64,000 bases of DNA from contig NC_079487.1 in assembly GCF_020520425.1 (NCBI RefSeq), positions 83,271,141 through 83,335,140 of the forward strand, read 5' to 3'. Made by a program: the position numbers and the translations under genes. Positions 10,411 to 22,500 of the stretch are shown piece by piece. The stretch's first letter is position 1. Every line of letters begins with the position of its first letter. The notes beneath the pieces are model-generated. The model ran no database searches and was not told where the DNA came from. It saw only the letters and a list, made by a program, of their open reading frames with translations. The stretch comes from Spinacia oleracea (lineage: Eukaryota > Streptophyta > Magnoliopsida > Caryophyllales > Amaranthaceae).

Positions 10411-11535
10411 GGTTGTCTAACTCCTAGCTTTAGTTTTTATTTGATTTTGTGCTTTAATTTCAATTAATTAGTTTCATTTTCGATTTAAATAGGAAGCTTG
10501 TGAAAATAGTGCAAAATCTTGTTTTGTGCGACCGAACGTGTCCTGTTGTTCGGTCGCACAAAACTCGTTTTTGAGGCAGAATGGCAAATCTTTGGCACTC
10601 GATCGCACAGCTCTGAAAATTCGACCGCACAAGGTCTGTGCGACCGACTGATCTTTTCCGTGCTATCGCACAGGTCTGTGCGACCGAACGACTTATTCTG
10701 TTCGATCGCACAGCCTGGCGGGGTTGCCATTGCAGGCATTTATTCGAAAATTCGCAAGTTTCTTTTCTTTTCTTCTTCATTCGTCCGAACCTCATTCTCT
10801 CACTTCTCCATTACTCTCTTCTCTCACTTACTACTACTACTCCTCATCAATTTTACTTACTTCCCTTCACAAATTTCACTTCCCGTTCATCAAATTCTCT
10901 CATTCTTATTCATCCCAACCCCCAAAATCCCCAAAATTTCAGATTTTTTGCAAAACCCCCAATTTCTAGGGTTTTTGTGAAATTGTTCTCAATTGTGAGT
11001 GTGGTAAATTGGAGCTCTAGAGGCATCTTGGGATCGATTCTAGTCCACTTCCTTTGCTTGTGGTGATGATTTCTTTCCCTTAATTCTTATTTTTCATTCC
11101 ATTTTTACCATGTTCATAAAATGTTTGAATTTTCTGAAATTTTTGATTTTTGGGTGTTAGTTGATGCATTTTGTGTTATGCTTAGTCTTTAATTGTCTAG
11201 ATGAGCTTTGCATGTTTAATTCCTTGTTCCATTTAAGCTCTAGACTTTTTAAGATGATTTAATGAGATTTTGGGATACTTTGATTTTATTTGTTTGTGGA
11301 AGTAATGGTGATTGTTTGTGGTGGTTAGTATGGAGTAATGTGGTTAGTTCAAGCTTGTTGAGGAGTTTGTGTAATATTTAGAGCTTGATGATGAATTGAT
11401 GAAGATCGTTAACTCTTAGCTCTTGTAGTTGTTCGTTCGTCCTAGATTGTGAACCAACTTAGTTTATCCCTCTTTGTGTGTCTTGGTCTGTTTCTTTTTG
11501 TTTTGTAGATTTTTGCTTAGCATCCACTCATTTCA
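10411..11535 (+). other. Non-coding spacer before ORF-1 with inverted motifs and a splice-acceptor-like site
   Basis: No protein is supported here. At 10525-10712 the 12-bp motif seen in the LTR recurs, with a perfect pair TGTGCGACCGAA (10525-10536) and TTCGGTCGCACA (10549-10560) separated by 12 bases. A pyrimidine-rich leader follows (10750-10970). A pyrimidine-rich run ending TTTTGTAG at 11508 lies 27 bases before the ORF-1 ATG and resembles a splice acceptor, which would allow a spliced subgenomic mRNA. That last point is inference. Confidence 0.6.
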
Positions 11536-13310
11536 ATGGCACCAAAGCGATCAAAGAAGAACCCCGCCGCAACCGAGGCCGCGATCACCTCTTCATCAAA
11601 GAGGAAAGCAACAACGGCACCAACCCCTCCGAACATGGAAACTTACGGAATTGAGTTCACCGAGCAACGCTCTTGGGACTTCTTTGAGGTCCTTTCCAAG
11701 AGGACTATTAAGCCCACTAAGTTCTTTCATCGGGAAAGCGTTCGTAGCTTGGGGGTTGAAGCTGAGGTTGACAAGTTACTCAAGGGCCTAGGGTGGGAAG
11801 AGTTTGCAAAGATGAGTGCCCCTACATACAAAAGGGTGACTTTGGAGTTCCTCTCCTCGGCTCGAAAGAACTTGGTAGAAGATGAGGATGGTGACATGTT
11901 TTCGGGCGCCAATACAAGTTGAATAACAACCAAATCAATTCCCTCTTCTCCATCAAAACGAATATCGGTTACATCGTGAATCCAAGGGCCGAGTGTGCTA
12001 ATGACTATAATGAAAACATTTGGTGGAGAGAGCTCACCGGAGACGATGGAGATTTCTTCTCCGCCTCGGCTAAGTCTTCCTCATTCCATCATCCGGCCAT
12101 CCGGATCATGAGCCGCCTCCTCATCTATGCCCTTTTCTCTAAGGGAGCTACCGGTGCCTTGTCGGGCACGGAACTTGGTGGTTTGTGGTTGGCCACTCAA
12201 GAGAAGCAAGGTGTGCTCGATTTCGGGCAATTGCTCATTTCCCGGATCATTGAGGTGCGGGATAGCCATTTGAACAAATCCGACATCCTCCTTGGTGGCA
12301 TGCTCACTCTTCTTGTTCGGCTTCTACCGAACAACCCTCATGGCAAAGAGATGGATGCTTTGCCTCCCGTGGCCGGTGGTGAGTTCTTAAACATCCGGGC
12401 GATGTATAATGCTACTTGGCTCCACTACACCACCAACGAGACGCAATGGATTTGGCTTGTGAAAAAAGCCGATTGGTGCTTTCTTCCGCACCCGTTCATC
12501 ACTTCTTGGTCCGAGAGTGTCCGTTTCTTGCTTCCACGGCATAAGAAGTTCGCCGCCGCTGCCGCCGCCAAAGCCACTACCTCAAAGTCCACCAACACCT
12601 CCACTCAAGCTCCTCAAAGTCCACCTCAAGGTCCGCCTCAAAGTCCTCCCCCGAATGCGGGTGGTACACTTCTCTCGTCTCCTTTTGATTTGACGGGTTT
12701 GCAATCCACCCTTGCGGCTATCTTGCAAGGTCAAGAGGACCAAGCTCGTACCTTGGCCTCTCTTGCTCCTCAAGGGGGCCACACGGGAGATTCTTATCCC
12801 GATTTTGACTCGTCCTACTACGGTAGGCGGGTGTACGACTTCCATGTTGACAAAGGGGACTTTGCCCCCTATGTCAACTATCCTTATCATCCTCCCCAAC
12901 AAGGGCCCATCCCGGGTTGGAATGAGGAGCGTACACCCACCTACCCATATTGGACGGGACCTTCCCAACCCGGTGTCACTCCCCCCTCTTTTCCGCCTTA
13001 TGATTATACCATGATGGGCGGGAGTGACTACCGAGGTGACCCTATGTATCCCACTCCCCCACCGGTTGATCGGCCAGGTGGTTGGCCCGAGGATTTCACC
13101 GGGTGGCCTAGGGGATACACGGGAGGTTGGGTGGTCCTCGAGGTGAGCCACCCCATGGCAACTACCCCCTTCAACCCGAATATAGTTGGCCGCCTTATAC
13201 CGATGCTTCGGGGCCCGATGTGGACCCCACCTATAATTTCACCCCGTTCACCACCTAGGAGGCTCGTGCCCATCGTCTTGAGCGGGATGAATATTGGCGG
13301 ATTTTTATGA
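11536..13310 (+). pseudogene. Athila ORF-1 family protein (env position), one frameshift
   Basis: The ATG at 11536 opens MAPKRSKKNPAATEAA, a basic start, followed by HRESVRSLGVEAEVDKLL and SAPTYKRVTLEFLSSARK, which I recognise as the ATHILA ORF-1 family (PF03078) fold. The frame breaks at about 11905-11922 and resumes as QYKLNNNQINSLFSIKT, through a long alpha-helical domain, to an Ala-rich then Pro/Gly/Tyr-rich tail (from about 12560) ending at 13310. It lies between the post-pol motif and the polypurine tract, where envelope-like genes sit. I see no clear signal peptide or membrane helix. The function of this family is unknown; this copy needs a frame change to be read. Confidence 0.78.
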
Positions 13311-15615
13311 TGAAAAAGGTAAGGCGCATGCCCCGGGCCCTTCTTCTTAGGGTTCACTCCATTTCTCCCCCATCTTGATGTGATGGTATGCTTTTGATTA
13401 GCTTGGGGGAGTACTGCGGAGTGGGGGTTTGCTATGGGGATCTCTTTGATGGTTGTTTGGATGATTTTTCTTCTTGCCACTTCGTGTGGTTGTACATATG
13501 ATAATGATGAGTCTATGATGGTACTTTTGGTGTGTTTTGGTCATTTGGCCCTTGTCTACTAACATTTTTTCTTGCTTGCTTTTCAGCATTGTTTTGGTAT
13601 GTTTCATCGCGGTGGGTTCACACTTTCCACCTTTTTCCTTACCCGTCTTTATTTTGGTGAGTTTGTTCGGGTTTTAACGGCTCTTTGCGGGACTTGCTCC
13701 CACGAAAATTCCGGTAACATCCTTCTAACTCTATTGCATACTTTGGGGGACGGGCATACATCATGTTGGGGCATTTTGTTGGATGGGTAGCTGTGCCCCT
13801 CCTTGCTTGGTTTTAGGCCGTGAGGACATGGCCTAATTCTAGCTTGGGGGGAGTTTTGTTGTGTGGTTGGCTACTTGTTGATGCTCATTGCTATGAATCA
13901 TACCATTATGTGCTTGTTTCTTTGTTTTTAGATTGATTTAGTTTGATTTTAGTTTCTTTTCTTTTTGTTTGTTTTGTTTGTTTCTTTTTGTTTCCCTTTT
14001 TGGTGTGTTTTCTTATTTTCTTCCTTTTTCTTTTGTTTTGATTTCCTTTTTATCAAGGAGAGTTTTTCTAGGTTTTCTTAGGCAATATTCTTCATTGGGG
14101 CATATAAAATTGGAACTTGTAGATTAGAATGCTTTTATTCCTAATTGGTAGATTTTTACACGGTTCTTAATGTCTTGGGTCGAGTCTAGGATTTGGTGTC
14201 AAGAAAGTTGGTTGAACTATGGGTAGCATGCGTCATGAACTCTTGGCTTTTGGTAAGATGGTGTCGATTTTTCTAGTGATTTGAAGCCGGAGAGAATGGT
14301 ATTTTCTCCCTTGTGAGGTTCATGCTCAAAAATAAGCCCAAACACATTTTCATATATTGAGTGGCATGGATCCTTAGCATTGACTTTCTTGTCTTCCGAG
14401 TTTGACCATTTCCTTCCCGAGACCGCGACCGAACTACTTTAGGGGACGATAGAGGCATTTCTTTCGGTGACTATTTTTCTTTTTAGTTTAGGACTCTATT
14501 TTCTTATTTTTCTCATATGTTTTTGTTTGCATTTGCCCCTTTGCTAGCCATTTGAGCCTTGACCCTTCATTTCTTATGAGCACATTACAAGCCTAATAGC
14601 CTTTGTTTTGTTTTCACCCTTAGAAATGATAGTGAAGCTTAGAGTTATGATGCTTGTTGTTTTGGAGTAATTATGCAAAGTTGAGGAATGAATGTTGTTT
14701 GGTATGAATGGCAAAGTTTTGGAAGAATGTTGTATATAGTGAATAATTGTTGCAAAAGCAAAAAAGAGAGTAAAGTTTTGAAAAAAAAAGCCAAAAATAG
14801 AGAAAAAAAAACAAGGCATGAAAAGTTTCATTTGAAACACAAAAAAAGAGGAAAATTAAATCAAGGAAAAAACGCAAAAAAAAAAAGAGTTGTAGTTTAG
14901 AATTGTTGTTGAATAAGCTTGGGCGTACCCCAAATAAGTGGTACGAGTTTGTGTTTGGTTCAAAATTCTTGAGTTTAGTTCTATCATTGCGCTTCACTTT
15001 AGGTATGAGCACCAAATGGCCAAATTTGTTCCGCGCCTTACCCCTAGCCTACGTTACGCCCTAAAAGCCCTCTTGACCCTTTAGAGTTGAGTCATTGTCG
15101 GTGGAGGGAGGATTTGGTCAAGCTTAAGGAACAAGGTTGTCATGCTAAGATGTCGGGTAGCCTAATGTTAATTTTCTGGCGCCTTCGCGGTGTCTTGAGA
15201 CGCTATTCTCAAGGGTGCATAAGATCTAGAGATTTGACGTGGTATGCCCGGATGTAGGGGGATTGACTAGTGCTTGCCCTTAGTTCACTTTTCTTGATGC
15301 TCGAATCTTTCACTCGGTTTAGGACATTAGTTAGCGTGTACTCATTTATTTGATTAGTAATATTATTGTTCTTCTATACTTGTTCCATAATAAAGCCCAT
15401 CTTGAATTTTGTAGTTTAATTTCTTTTCTTCTCTTTTCTTTTCTTCTTCTTTTCTTTCTTTCTTTTCTTGGTTTGTGTTTTCCATTTTAGTCTTGCCTTG
15501 ATTAGATTTGCTATATTTTGATTTTGGTAAATTTTTAGAATCTGATTAGTTCCTCATTCTTCCTTAGTTGAGTTTAGTATGCTAGAGACTAGCAAACGCT
15601 TAGCTTGGGGGAGTT
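13311..15615 (+). other. 3' internal non-coding region and polypurine tract of the Athila unit
   Basis: No gene is supported. From about 13926 to 15615 it matches 3672-5347 almost base for base, including the A-rich and CT-rich blocks. GCTTGGGGGAGTT (15603-15615) is the polypurine tract that abuts LTR2. Short frames on both strands are shared by both copies but look like low-complexity translation. Confidence 0.8.
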
Positions 15616-17292
15616 TCATGAGCGACATTTATGTCGCTGTTAGCCTAGGATTTTATGTTAGTTTTTATGCTTTTTAAAGTTTTTATAGCTTTTTGTGTGA
15701 GATTTATAAGTTATGTTCCATCTTGTGCTTTATAGGTGATCTTGATGAAAAATGATGGAAAACAAGTGAATTCGAGCCAAAACAGGGCTTGTGCGGTCGA
15801 GTGGCGTTTTGTGCGCCCGAATAGAGTACTGCAAATGGAGTTCATGGAATTTCCAGTTTTGTGCGATCGAATGCCCTTTGTTGTTCGGTCGCACATAAGG
15901 GATTTCTGAGACAGAATGCCCCAAAATTGGAAAACGATCGCACAAGGCCTTATGTTCGACAGCACAGCATTTGTTCGACCGCACAACTTTTTGAGTACGA
16001 CCGCACAAAAGTTGTGCGCACGATTAGTTCTTCTTGTTCGACCGAATAGAGCTGCAAAGGACTCTTGAGCCAAAGAAACCCCATTCGACCAAATAGGATT
16101 TTACGTTCGGTCGCACAGGACGAAGGAAATGATCTTCGCTGTCTTCGCTCGCACAGGACTGCATTTGGTCGAACAAAGTCATTTACGTTCGGTCGCACAG
16201 TGGGTACGTGCGACCGAATCGCTGCGCGGGCTGCTTTTTTCGAACTTTGGCTTCTATTTGGGGAAACTTATAAATAGATTTTTCGATTTATTTTGTAGAG
16301 AGTAGAATTTTAGTTGATAATTGGAGATTCTAAAAGTAGATTTTCAGCAATTCTAGAGAGAGAAACTCTCCTCCATTCAAGCTTCAATTTGTAATCCCTC
16401 TTAACTCTTCTTCAATTTTGCAATTTAATTCTTAGTTTCTTAATTCTTGCTCTTGCTTTGTTGTTCATTGTTCTTCAATTCCTTAATTTCTTGAATTCTT
16501 GATTTCATTGATTGAAGTTACTTTTATTCTTAATTGCTAGTTGATTGTGCAATTGAATTCTTAAATTCTCTTCTCTTACTCCTTCAATTTCATGCTTGCT
16601 AGCTTAGAATTAATGGATTGCTTAATTTCTAGAATGACTAGTGAGTAGAATTCGGTTAGGGAAAGGGGAGAATCTAGGGGCTTAATTAGGGGAAATTGAT
16701 GATTGATTGTTGATTGATTCATGTGATTAAATATGATTTGATGATAGGACATCCATGCTAATTGATTGGTAGTTGCAAATGCTATTCGATTAGAATCACG
16801 TGGAACCATAGGTTAGGTTTGGCGAGAAATTGTGGGCCTATCTTGTGTGATCAAATGGCGGTGCCTATTATATGCTAGTTAGTTTAATCTAGGATTAGGT
16901 GAAAGCTCTTCCGTGGATTAGACGCTTAGCATTCCCTATCCGAGAGGTGGCGGGTTCGTCTTTAGGTGTTATTTGCCTAATCGTCACTTCGTTGCATGAT
17001 CATCATTGCAAGATAGTTGAATTCATTTCCCCCGATTTCCCTAGTCTATCCCCGACTCCCTAACATCTCCCTTTCTTGATTCAATTTAGCATAATTCATA
17101 GTTTTTTTTTAGATTCTTAAAAGTGACAATTCAAAACCAAATTCTTGTTCGAACTAGATTGACTTTCAAACTCGATAACCACCGTTTCTTTGGGACGATC
17201 CCTTTGCTTACCGCTAGCCGGTTAGTTGAGTGGTTTTATAAATATTGTTTGCATAGGTTGTTTTCTATCAACGACGGAAAATACACCTATCA
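15616..17292 (+). repeat. Athila-type LTR2
   Basis: The 1,677-bp copy starts TCATGAGCGACA (one base off the canonical TGAT start) and ends CACCTATCA. It carries the same inverted-motif array, a TATAAATAG box at 16269-16277 and the same A/T-rich R-U5 part as LTR1, with only scattered substitutions. Like LTR1 it has 3' internal sequence on the left and a PBS with gag on the right, so it is shared by two units. Confidence 0.92.
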
Positions 17293-17295
17293 AAA

Positions 17296-17313
17296 TGGCG
17301 CCGTTGCTGGGGA
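17296..17313 (+). other. Primer binding site of the third unit, one mismatch
   Basis: TGGCGCCGTTGCTGGGGA lies three bases after LTR2. It matches the tRNA-Asp primer site of the first unit except for a C-to-T change. Confidence 0.85.
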
Positions 17314-17432
17314 ACGGTTGTTGTTTTTGAGTTTTAGTTGAGACTAGTTCATCATTAGAAAATACAAAAACATTGCAATTTCGCTTAGCTTTCTTTTTCC
17401 TTGGCATTGCTCACGGTTTTTCTTGAGTTTGT

Positions 17433-18574
17433 ATGCTTGTTAGGGGGCGTGCTTGTCAAAGGATCCTCCATCCTCTTGACCTTCAATTGGAGAGGACACT
17501 TAGGAGACAAAGGCGTGTACGGTCTAGCTCATCAAGCAATAACAGATTCGCATCGTTGAGTGTTGGTGAGGAACAACAAGAGAGTGAGCAAGTGTTTGAG
17601 AACATGGCGCTCCCGGTTAAGAACTTGGGAATACCGGGGGCATTTGAAGCTACATGTGGTATTCAAGCCCCAACAACGGGTGCCAACAACTTTGAGATCA
17701 ATCCCGCCTTCATCAATTTGGTGCAAAGCCACCCCTTTTGTGGGAAGAGTAATGAATCACCTCACGAACATCACAAACAGTTCGAGCACTATTGTGACAC
17801 AATCAAGCACCATGGTGTCAAATCGGATTATGTGAGGTTGACATTGTTTCGGTTCTCTCTACTTGGGCGAGCAAGTGATTGGCTTGACAAGGAGGTCAAG
17901 CCTAACTCACTTCGCACTTGGACCGAAGTGACAAGTGCATTCTTAAACAAGTTCTACTCGCATGGGAAGACGGCGGAGTGTCGCCACAAGATCCAATCCT
18001 TTGAGCAACAGCGAGATGAGTCACTCTTTGAAGCTTGGGATCGTTTCAAGGAGTACCAAAGGGAATGCCCACACCATGGGATTCCTAAATGGTTGTTGCT
18101 CCAAACATTTTACTTGGGGTTGAGTCCAAGTTCGAAGACAAGTCTTGATGCGGGCGCGGGAGTCCCCATCATGAATAAAACTGAGGATCAAATAGAGGAA
18201 ATTATTGAGGATGTAGTTCAAAACTACCAATCTTGGCATGTAGGCACAAGGGATTATGATGGGAAAGGTAGGAGTGAAGATGGTAAGGGTTCGGTGTACG
18301 CCATAGAGCAAGCACGGATGATAGAGAAGCTTACCTCGCGCTTGGAGAAGCTTGAAAACACACCATTCGCGGGGAGAGCTTCGAGCCAACCGCCATCACC
18401 GTCTACAATCCCTCCTCCCTCGGCCACTCTTCTCTCTAAGGGGAAGGGCAAGGTTAGTTCTTATGGCTCAATTCCTCCGGGCACATTCTTTTGTGAAAAT
18501 TGCCAAGACTATAGTCATTCACCCGATGCATGCCCCTTAGTTCATAACTTGTCATTTGTGGATTATGGCCCTTC
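17433..18574 (+). pseudogene. gag: Athila gag, intact frame but truncated
   Basis: The frame runs without break from ATG 17433 through the capsid domain (SHPFCGKSNESPHEH, DWLDKEVKPNSLRTW), across the SLDAGAGVPIMNKTEDQ segment that is deleted in the first copy, and through the zinc knuckle CENCQDYSHSPDAC. It stops matching gag at about 18574, soon after LVHNLSFVDYGPS; a stop comes at 18599 inside LTR-derived sequence. The Gly/Gln-rich tail, protease and everything downstream are missing. It shows the undamaged reading frame of the first 380 codons, so it helps to locate the lesions in the neighbouring copy. Confidence 0.88.
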
Positions 18575-18583
18575 GTGGATTAT

Positions 18584-19040
18584 GGCCTATCTTGTGTGAT
18601 CAAATGGCGGTGCCTATTATATGCTAGTTAGTTTAATCTAGGATTAGGCGAAAGCTCTTCCGTGGATTAGACGCTTAGCGTTCCCTATCCGAGAGGTGGC
18701 GGGTTCGTCTTTAGATGCTATTTGCCTAATTGTCACTTCGTTGCATGATCATCATTGCTAGATAGTTGAATTCATTTCCCCCGATTTCCCTAGTCTATCC
18801 CCGAATCCCTAACATCTCCCTTTCTTGATTCAATTTAGCATAATTTGTAGTTTTTTTTAGATTCTTAAAAGTGACAATTCAAAACCAAATTCTTGTTCGA
18901 ACTAGATTGACTTTCACACTCGATAACCACCGTTTCTTTGGGACGATCCCTTTGCTTACCGCTAGCCGGTTAGTTGAGTGGTTTTATAAATATTGTTTGC
19001 ATAGGTTGTTTTCTATCAACGACGGAAAATACACCTATCA
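18584..19040 (+). repeat. Athila LTR3, 5'-truncated fragment
   Basis: This matches the last 457 bases of LTR1 and LTR2 and ends at CACCTATCA (19040). It joins gag directly. At the junction the 13-mer GTGGATTATGGCC occurs twice (18558-18570 and 18575-18587), the second copy running into LTR sequence, which looks like filler DNA made during end joining. The intact 3' end abuts antisense gag at 19041, so the array appears to have inserted into the antisense Athila element. Confidence 0.85.
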
Positions 19041-19406
19041 GGAGAAGTAGAAGAGTAGCCTCCTTTGGCTTTGAAACATCACTCACATCATCTATGTGAG
19101 ACTCCTCTTCTACCGCATCATCGTCATTCGACTCAACAATCCCCTTTTGTTATTCCCCTTTTGACTCGGAAACTTTACTAGCTATAACACCATCACCTAG
19201 AGTCTTCCCACTCCTAGGCACAATTGCATTCATTTGCCGTGGATCTTGACCTTGGGGTGGGAGACTTGTATGCACATGATCCTCTTTGATGGTGCTAGCA
19301 AGTTGAGGTAGTTGAGTTTCAATCATTTTAAGATGAGTATTGGATTTCTTGAATCCATCCTCAAATTGCACATTTTTCTTGGCTTGCGCCCCCACAAACG
19401 ACTCCA
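19041..19406 (-). pseudogene. Athila gag C-terminal fragment, antisense
   Basis: The minus strand reads MESFVGAQAKKNVQFEDGFK, then SNTHLKMIETQLPQLAST and an acidic stretch homologous to about 8779-9140 of the plus-strand copy. It is the continuation of the gag piece at 29116-29472 after the CACTA insertion. It ends at 19041 before the protease domain. Confidence 0.88.
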
Positions 19407-19429
19407 TGACACTACAAAAATAGGCTACA

Positions 19430-19560
19430 TATGTAGACGGAGTAATTGCGACAGTGTAACAAAGGGTCGCAAGAGATGTAGCAGCGCGAACATTACTGTG
19501 CAAATTGCGACGCTTTAGAGAGTCGCAACATATTTCGACGGACTAAAGCGTCGCTATTTA
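19430..19560. repeat. CACTA left sub-terminal repeats
   Basis: Short motifs such as GCGACGCTTTAGAG, GGGTCGCAAG and AAAGCGTCGCTA recur in both orientations within about 150 bases of the left end. They mirror the motifs near the right end and are the usual transposase-binding arrangement. Confidence 0.75.
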
Positions 19561-22500
19561 AAAAAATAATTACGTGGACCCACGTATTTGTAAGCCCGCA
19601 AAATGATACTCCGTATTTCGCCCTAAAATCCCGTCTAATTCTCCTATCCCTGCTCCCACACCCCACTCCACGATTATCAGATCTCGTTCCACAACCGACT
19701 CAACCTACACTCTCAAAAATCAACTTCTCCGTGCTCCTCTAGAAACATTCCTACAGAAAAGCTCAAACAACTTTCTTACTTTTCTCCTCTAATTTCAATT
19801 TCTAAAAAGATCAAGATCAATCACCTGTATCAATCGTTGCTGCCGGAAACACCCAAATTAAAGAGGTGTAGAACCACCCATTATCCCCGCCAATTCGTGG
19901 CCCAAAAACCCCAACCCGTCTCTCACTTATTTGATGTTGCGGGTTGCTCTTGTTGTTGCACGACGTTGATGCACCGTCTACAGCCTCCTACCATCGTCTT
20001 CGTGCACCACCGCCGGTGTGGTACTGGTGATGCTCCTTCCTTACTTCATCTGATTCGACACAAGCAGCTGCTACCGTTATCTTTCTAGCACGGCTAGCGG
20101 TTGTGGGTGGTGGTTGATCCTTGCCGCCGCTCTTTTTCCGGTTGATCTCATTTGAGGGTCACGTTTTGAATGTTTTCGGAGACCCTGATGTTCTGTTGTC
20201 ATTGTTTCTCTTGTTACTGTGTTGTCCTTATTCCTATTCTCTTCTTTGAAGATGATATGTCAGGTATAATTTATGCCCAACTTAGTTCTGTTGACTTTAA
20301 ATCCCAAATCAATTTTATCTATTTGAGCTAAAAATTTTCAACTAGATCTAAGATTGTCCACTTTTAGTTTTGATAGTTAATTCTATTATTTTGATAAATG
20401 ATATCTAGAACAATTTAGAGGAATTAATTAAGTTCCTTGATCAGTTACAGTAAATATTATTGTTGATTTGAAAGAGAGATTGATTCATGGTTATTTGGTG
20501 ATAGTTATGGTAAATATTATTGTTGATTTGAAAGAGAGATTGATTCATGATAGTTAATTCTATTATTTTGATAAATGATATCTAGAACAATTTAGAGGAA
20601 TTAATTAAGTTCCTTGATCAGTTATGGTAAATATTATTGTTGATTTGAAAGAGAGATTGATTCATGGTTATTTGGTGGCGAGGTGAATCATTGGAATAAA
20701 TAAAGATTCAAGTTAAGTTTGATAATTCTGGAAGGTCTGGTGATGTATTTCTCTTGGAGATGATATAAGGAGTTGGTCGTTTGTCAAAATTAGAAAATTA
20801 TTAGATCAGTGGCTTCTCGTACCACATATGTTTTAAAACTTCTCAAAGTTACCTTCACTTCTCCCAGGAGAACTGTGACTGTGCATCTCACCACATGGAC
20901 AATTTCTAATATAAAGATAAGGTAACCAAGTAAAAAAAAGAAGCCTTTCCCTGCACCAAAACATGTGTAAATAACCGAACTTACAATGGGGCCGATGGCA
21001 TGTAGTATTGTTGTAATTCATGTTTTGATATAAGCTGTTGTTTTCCATCCATGAATTTGTATAACAAAATAGAATAGAGTACTGCTAGTTTCTTATAGCT
21101 TCTTTGAAAGCTCATCACGCATATTCTTTTACTGAGAAGATTACACAGTAACAGAGATGATGTCTTAATAACAGAATGTAACGAAATATCATGCCAATGA
21201 CCAAAAGAAACACAATGAAACCCTGCATATTTAAAAGGATAAAAAATGAAAGCTTTCTAACTTGTGTTTCATGCAGATAGTATTAGCTAGAGTCCACTTT
21301 GATAAAACTACTAGCTTGTGTTTTCTGGATTTTAAGAATTATGTGATTTAAGTTTAAGAATAAGATTTTGATTTAAGTTCAAGTATTGTGTTGTTTTGCT
21401 TTTGAATTTGAGATTTCGCAAATAAAGTGTGATGTTAATAATTATTTTAGCATTCCAATGAACTCAATATTTTGTTTCCAAATCTAAAATATTATGATTG
21501 ATTCGAATGTGAGACTTGTGAATGTTTGATTGCGAAGACTTGTGAAAGTTTGATCCTGATTTGTGAAAGTTTGATCTTATGCGATATGAGATTGTGTTAA
21601 AGATAGTTAAGCTTATTAAGAATGTTAAAGTTTGTAACGATTTTGGACTCTTTTATTTGGGCAAGCTTGTGCTAGCGTAATGATATTTGTTGGTATGTTT
21701 CTCGAAGTAGTGTTGGGATTGAGTTTTTCTAAGCATTCAAGCTATAGGCATGGAAAATTTTGAAATAAGATACGGAGTACATGCTTCAAAAACTATGAGT
21801 GCATCTTATATGTGTTAATCTATGTTTGGGATTAATAAGGTTTAGCAAGAAATATCGGTTGAATCATACATGAGTACTTATTCATGATATATTTCTTTTG
21901 TATTGTTTTGTTTCTCTTGAACTATTATTTGAGCCATATCATATAATTTCTCAAGAGGGAAATTGATTGTGATTCTTAATTAGTGGAAATTCGTATCATT
22001 GTTATTGCTGAGGTAAATTATGGATTTTAAATTATAGGCTGGTGATGGAGTCCTTTAAGGAATTCAAGTTGAGTTGATAATCTGGGAAGCTAGATGGCAT
22101 GTTACTCTTGGAAGTTATTTGCGGAATTAATAATGATACAGGTACACATTGTCCATCCACCTTGATAGAAAAATAATTATGGCTTGTGTTCCCTTTATTT
22201 TAAGAATGTGATTTACGTTTAAGAGTTACCTAAAGCAAATCCCCTCAAATACATTCACAATCTGTAGCAATCCTCTCATTCCTCTCAATATTTAAGGATG
22301 GAAATCCCAGGTTAATGGGTCTTCAGTCTTCACAATTGCCCAAACAAAAACATTTCAAGTTTCTAAATATTAGTGTTTTTTCTGAGAAATTCGTCTGAGT
22401 TGTGGGTTATAGAGATATAACTTCTTTGGTTTGTCAGATATATTCTCCCAATTACTTAAGAAATTCTTGAAGGTTTGCTTGTATATAATTTTTTTAATTC

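Noticed and set aside
12582-13151. 189-codon minus-strand frame opposite ORF-1
   Set aside because: It is a shadow of the proline/glycine-rich tail of ORF-1, with arginine-rich antisense composition.
19837-20088. Gene at the left of the CACTA element
   Set aside because: The 83-codon frame is histidine/cysteine/proline-rich and lies in a C-rich leader-like stretch. Nothing supports translation.
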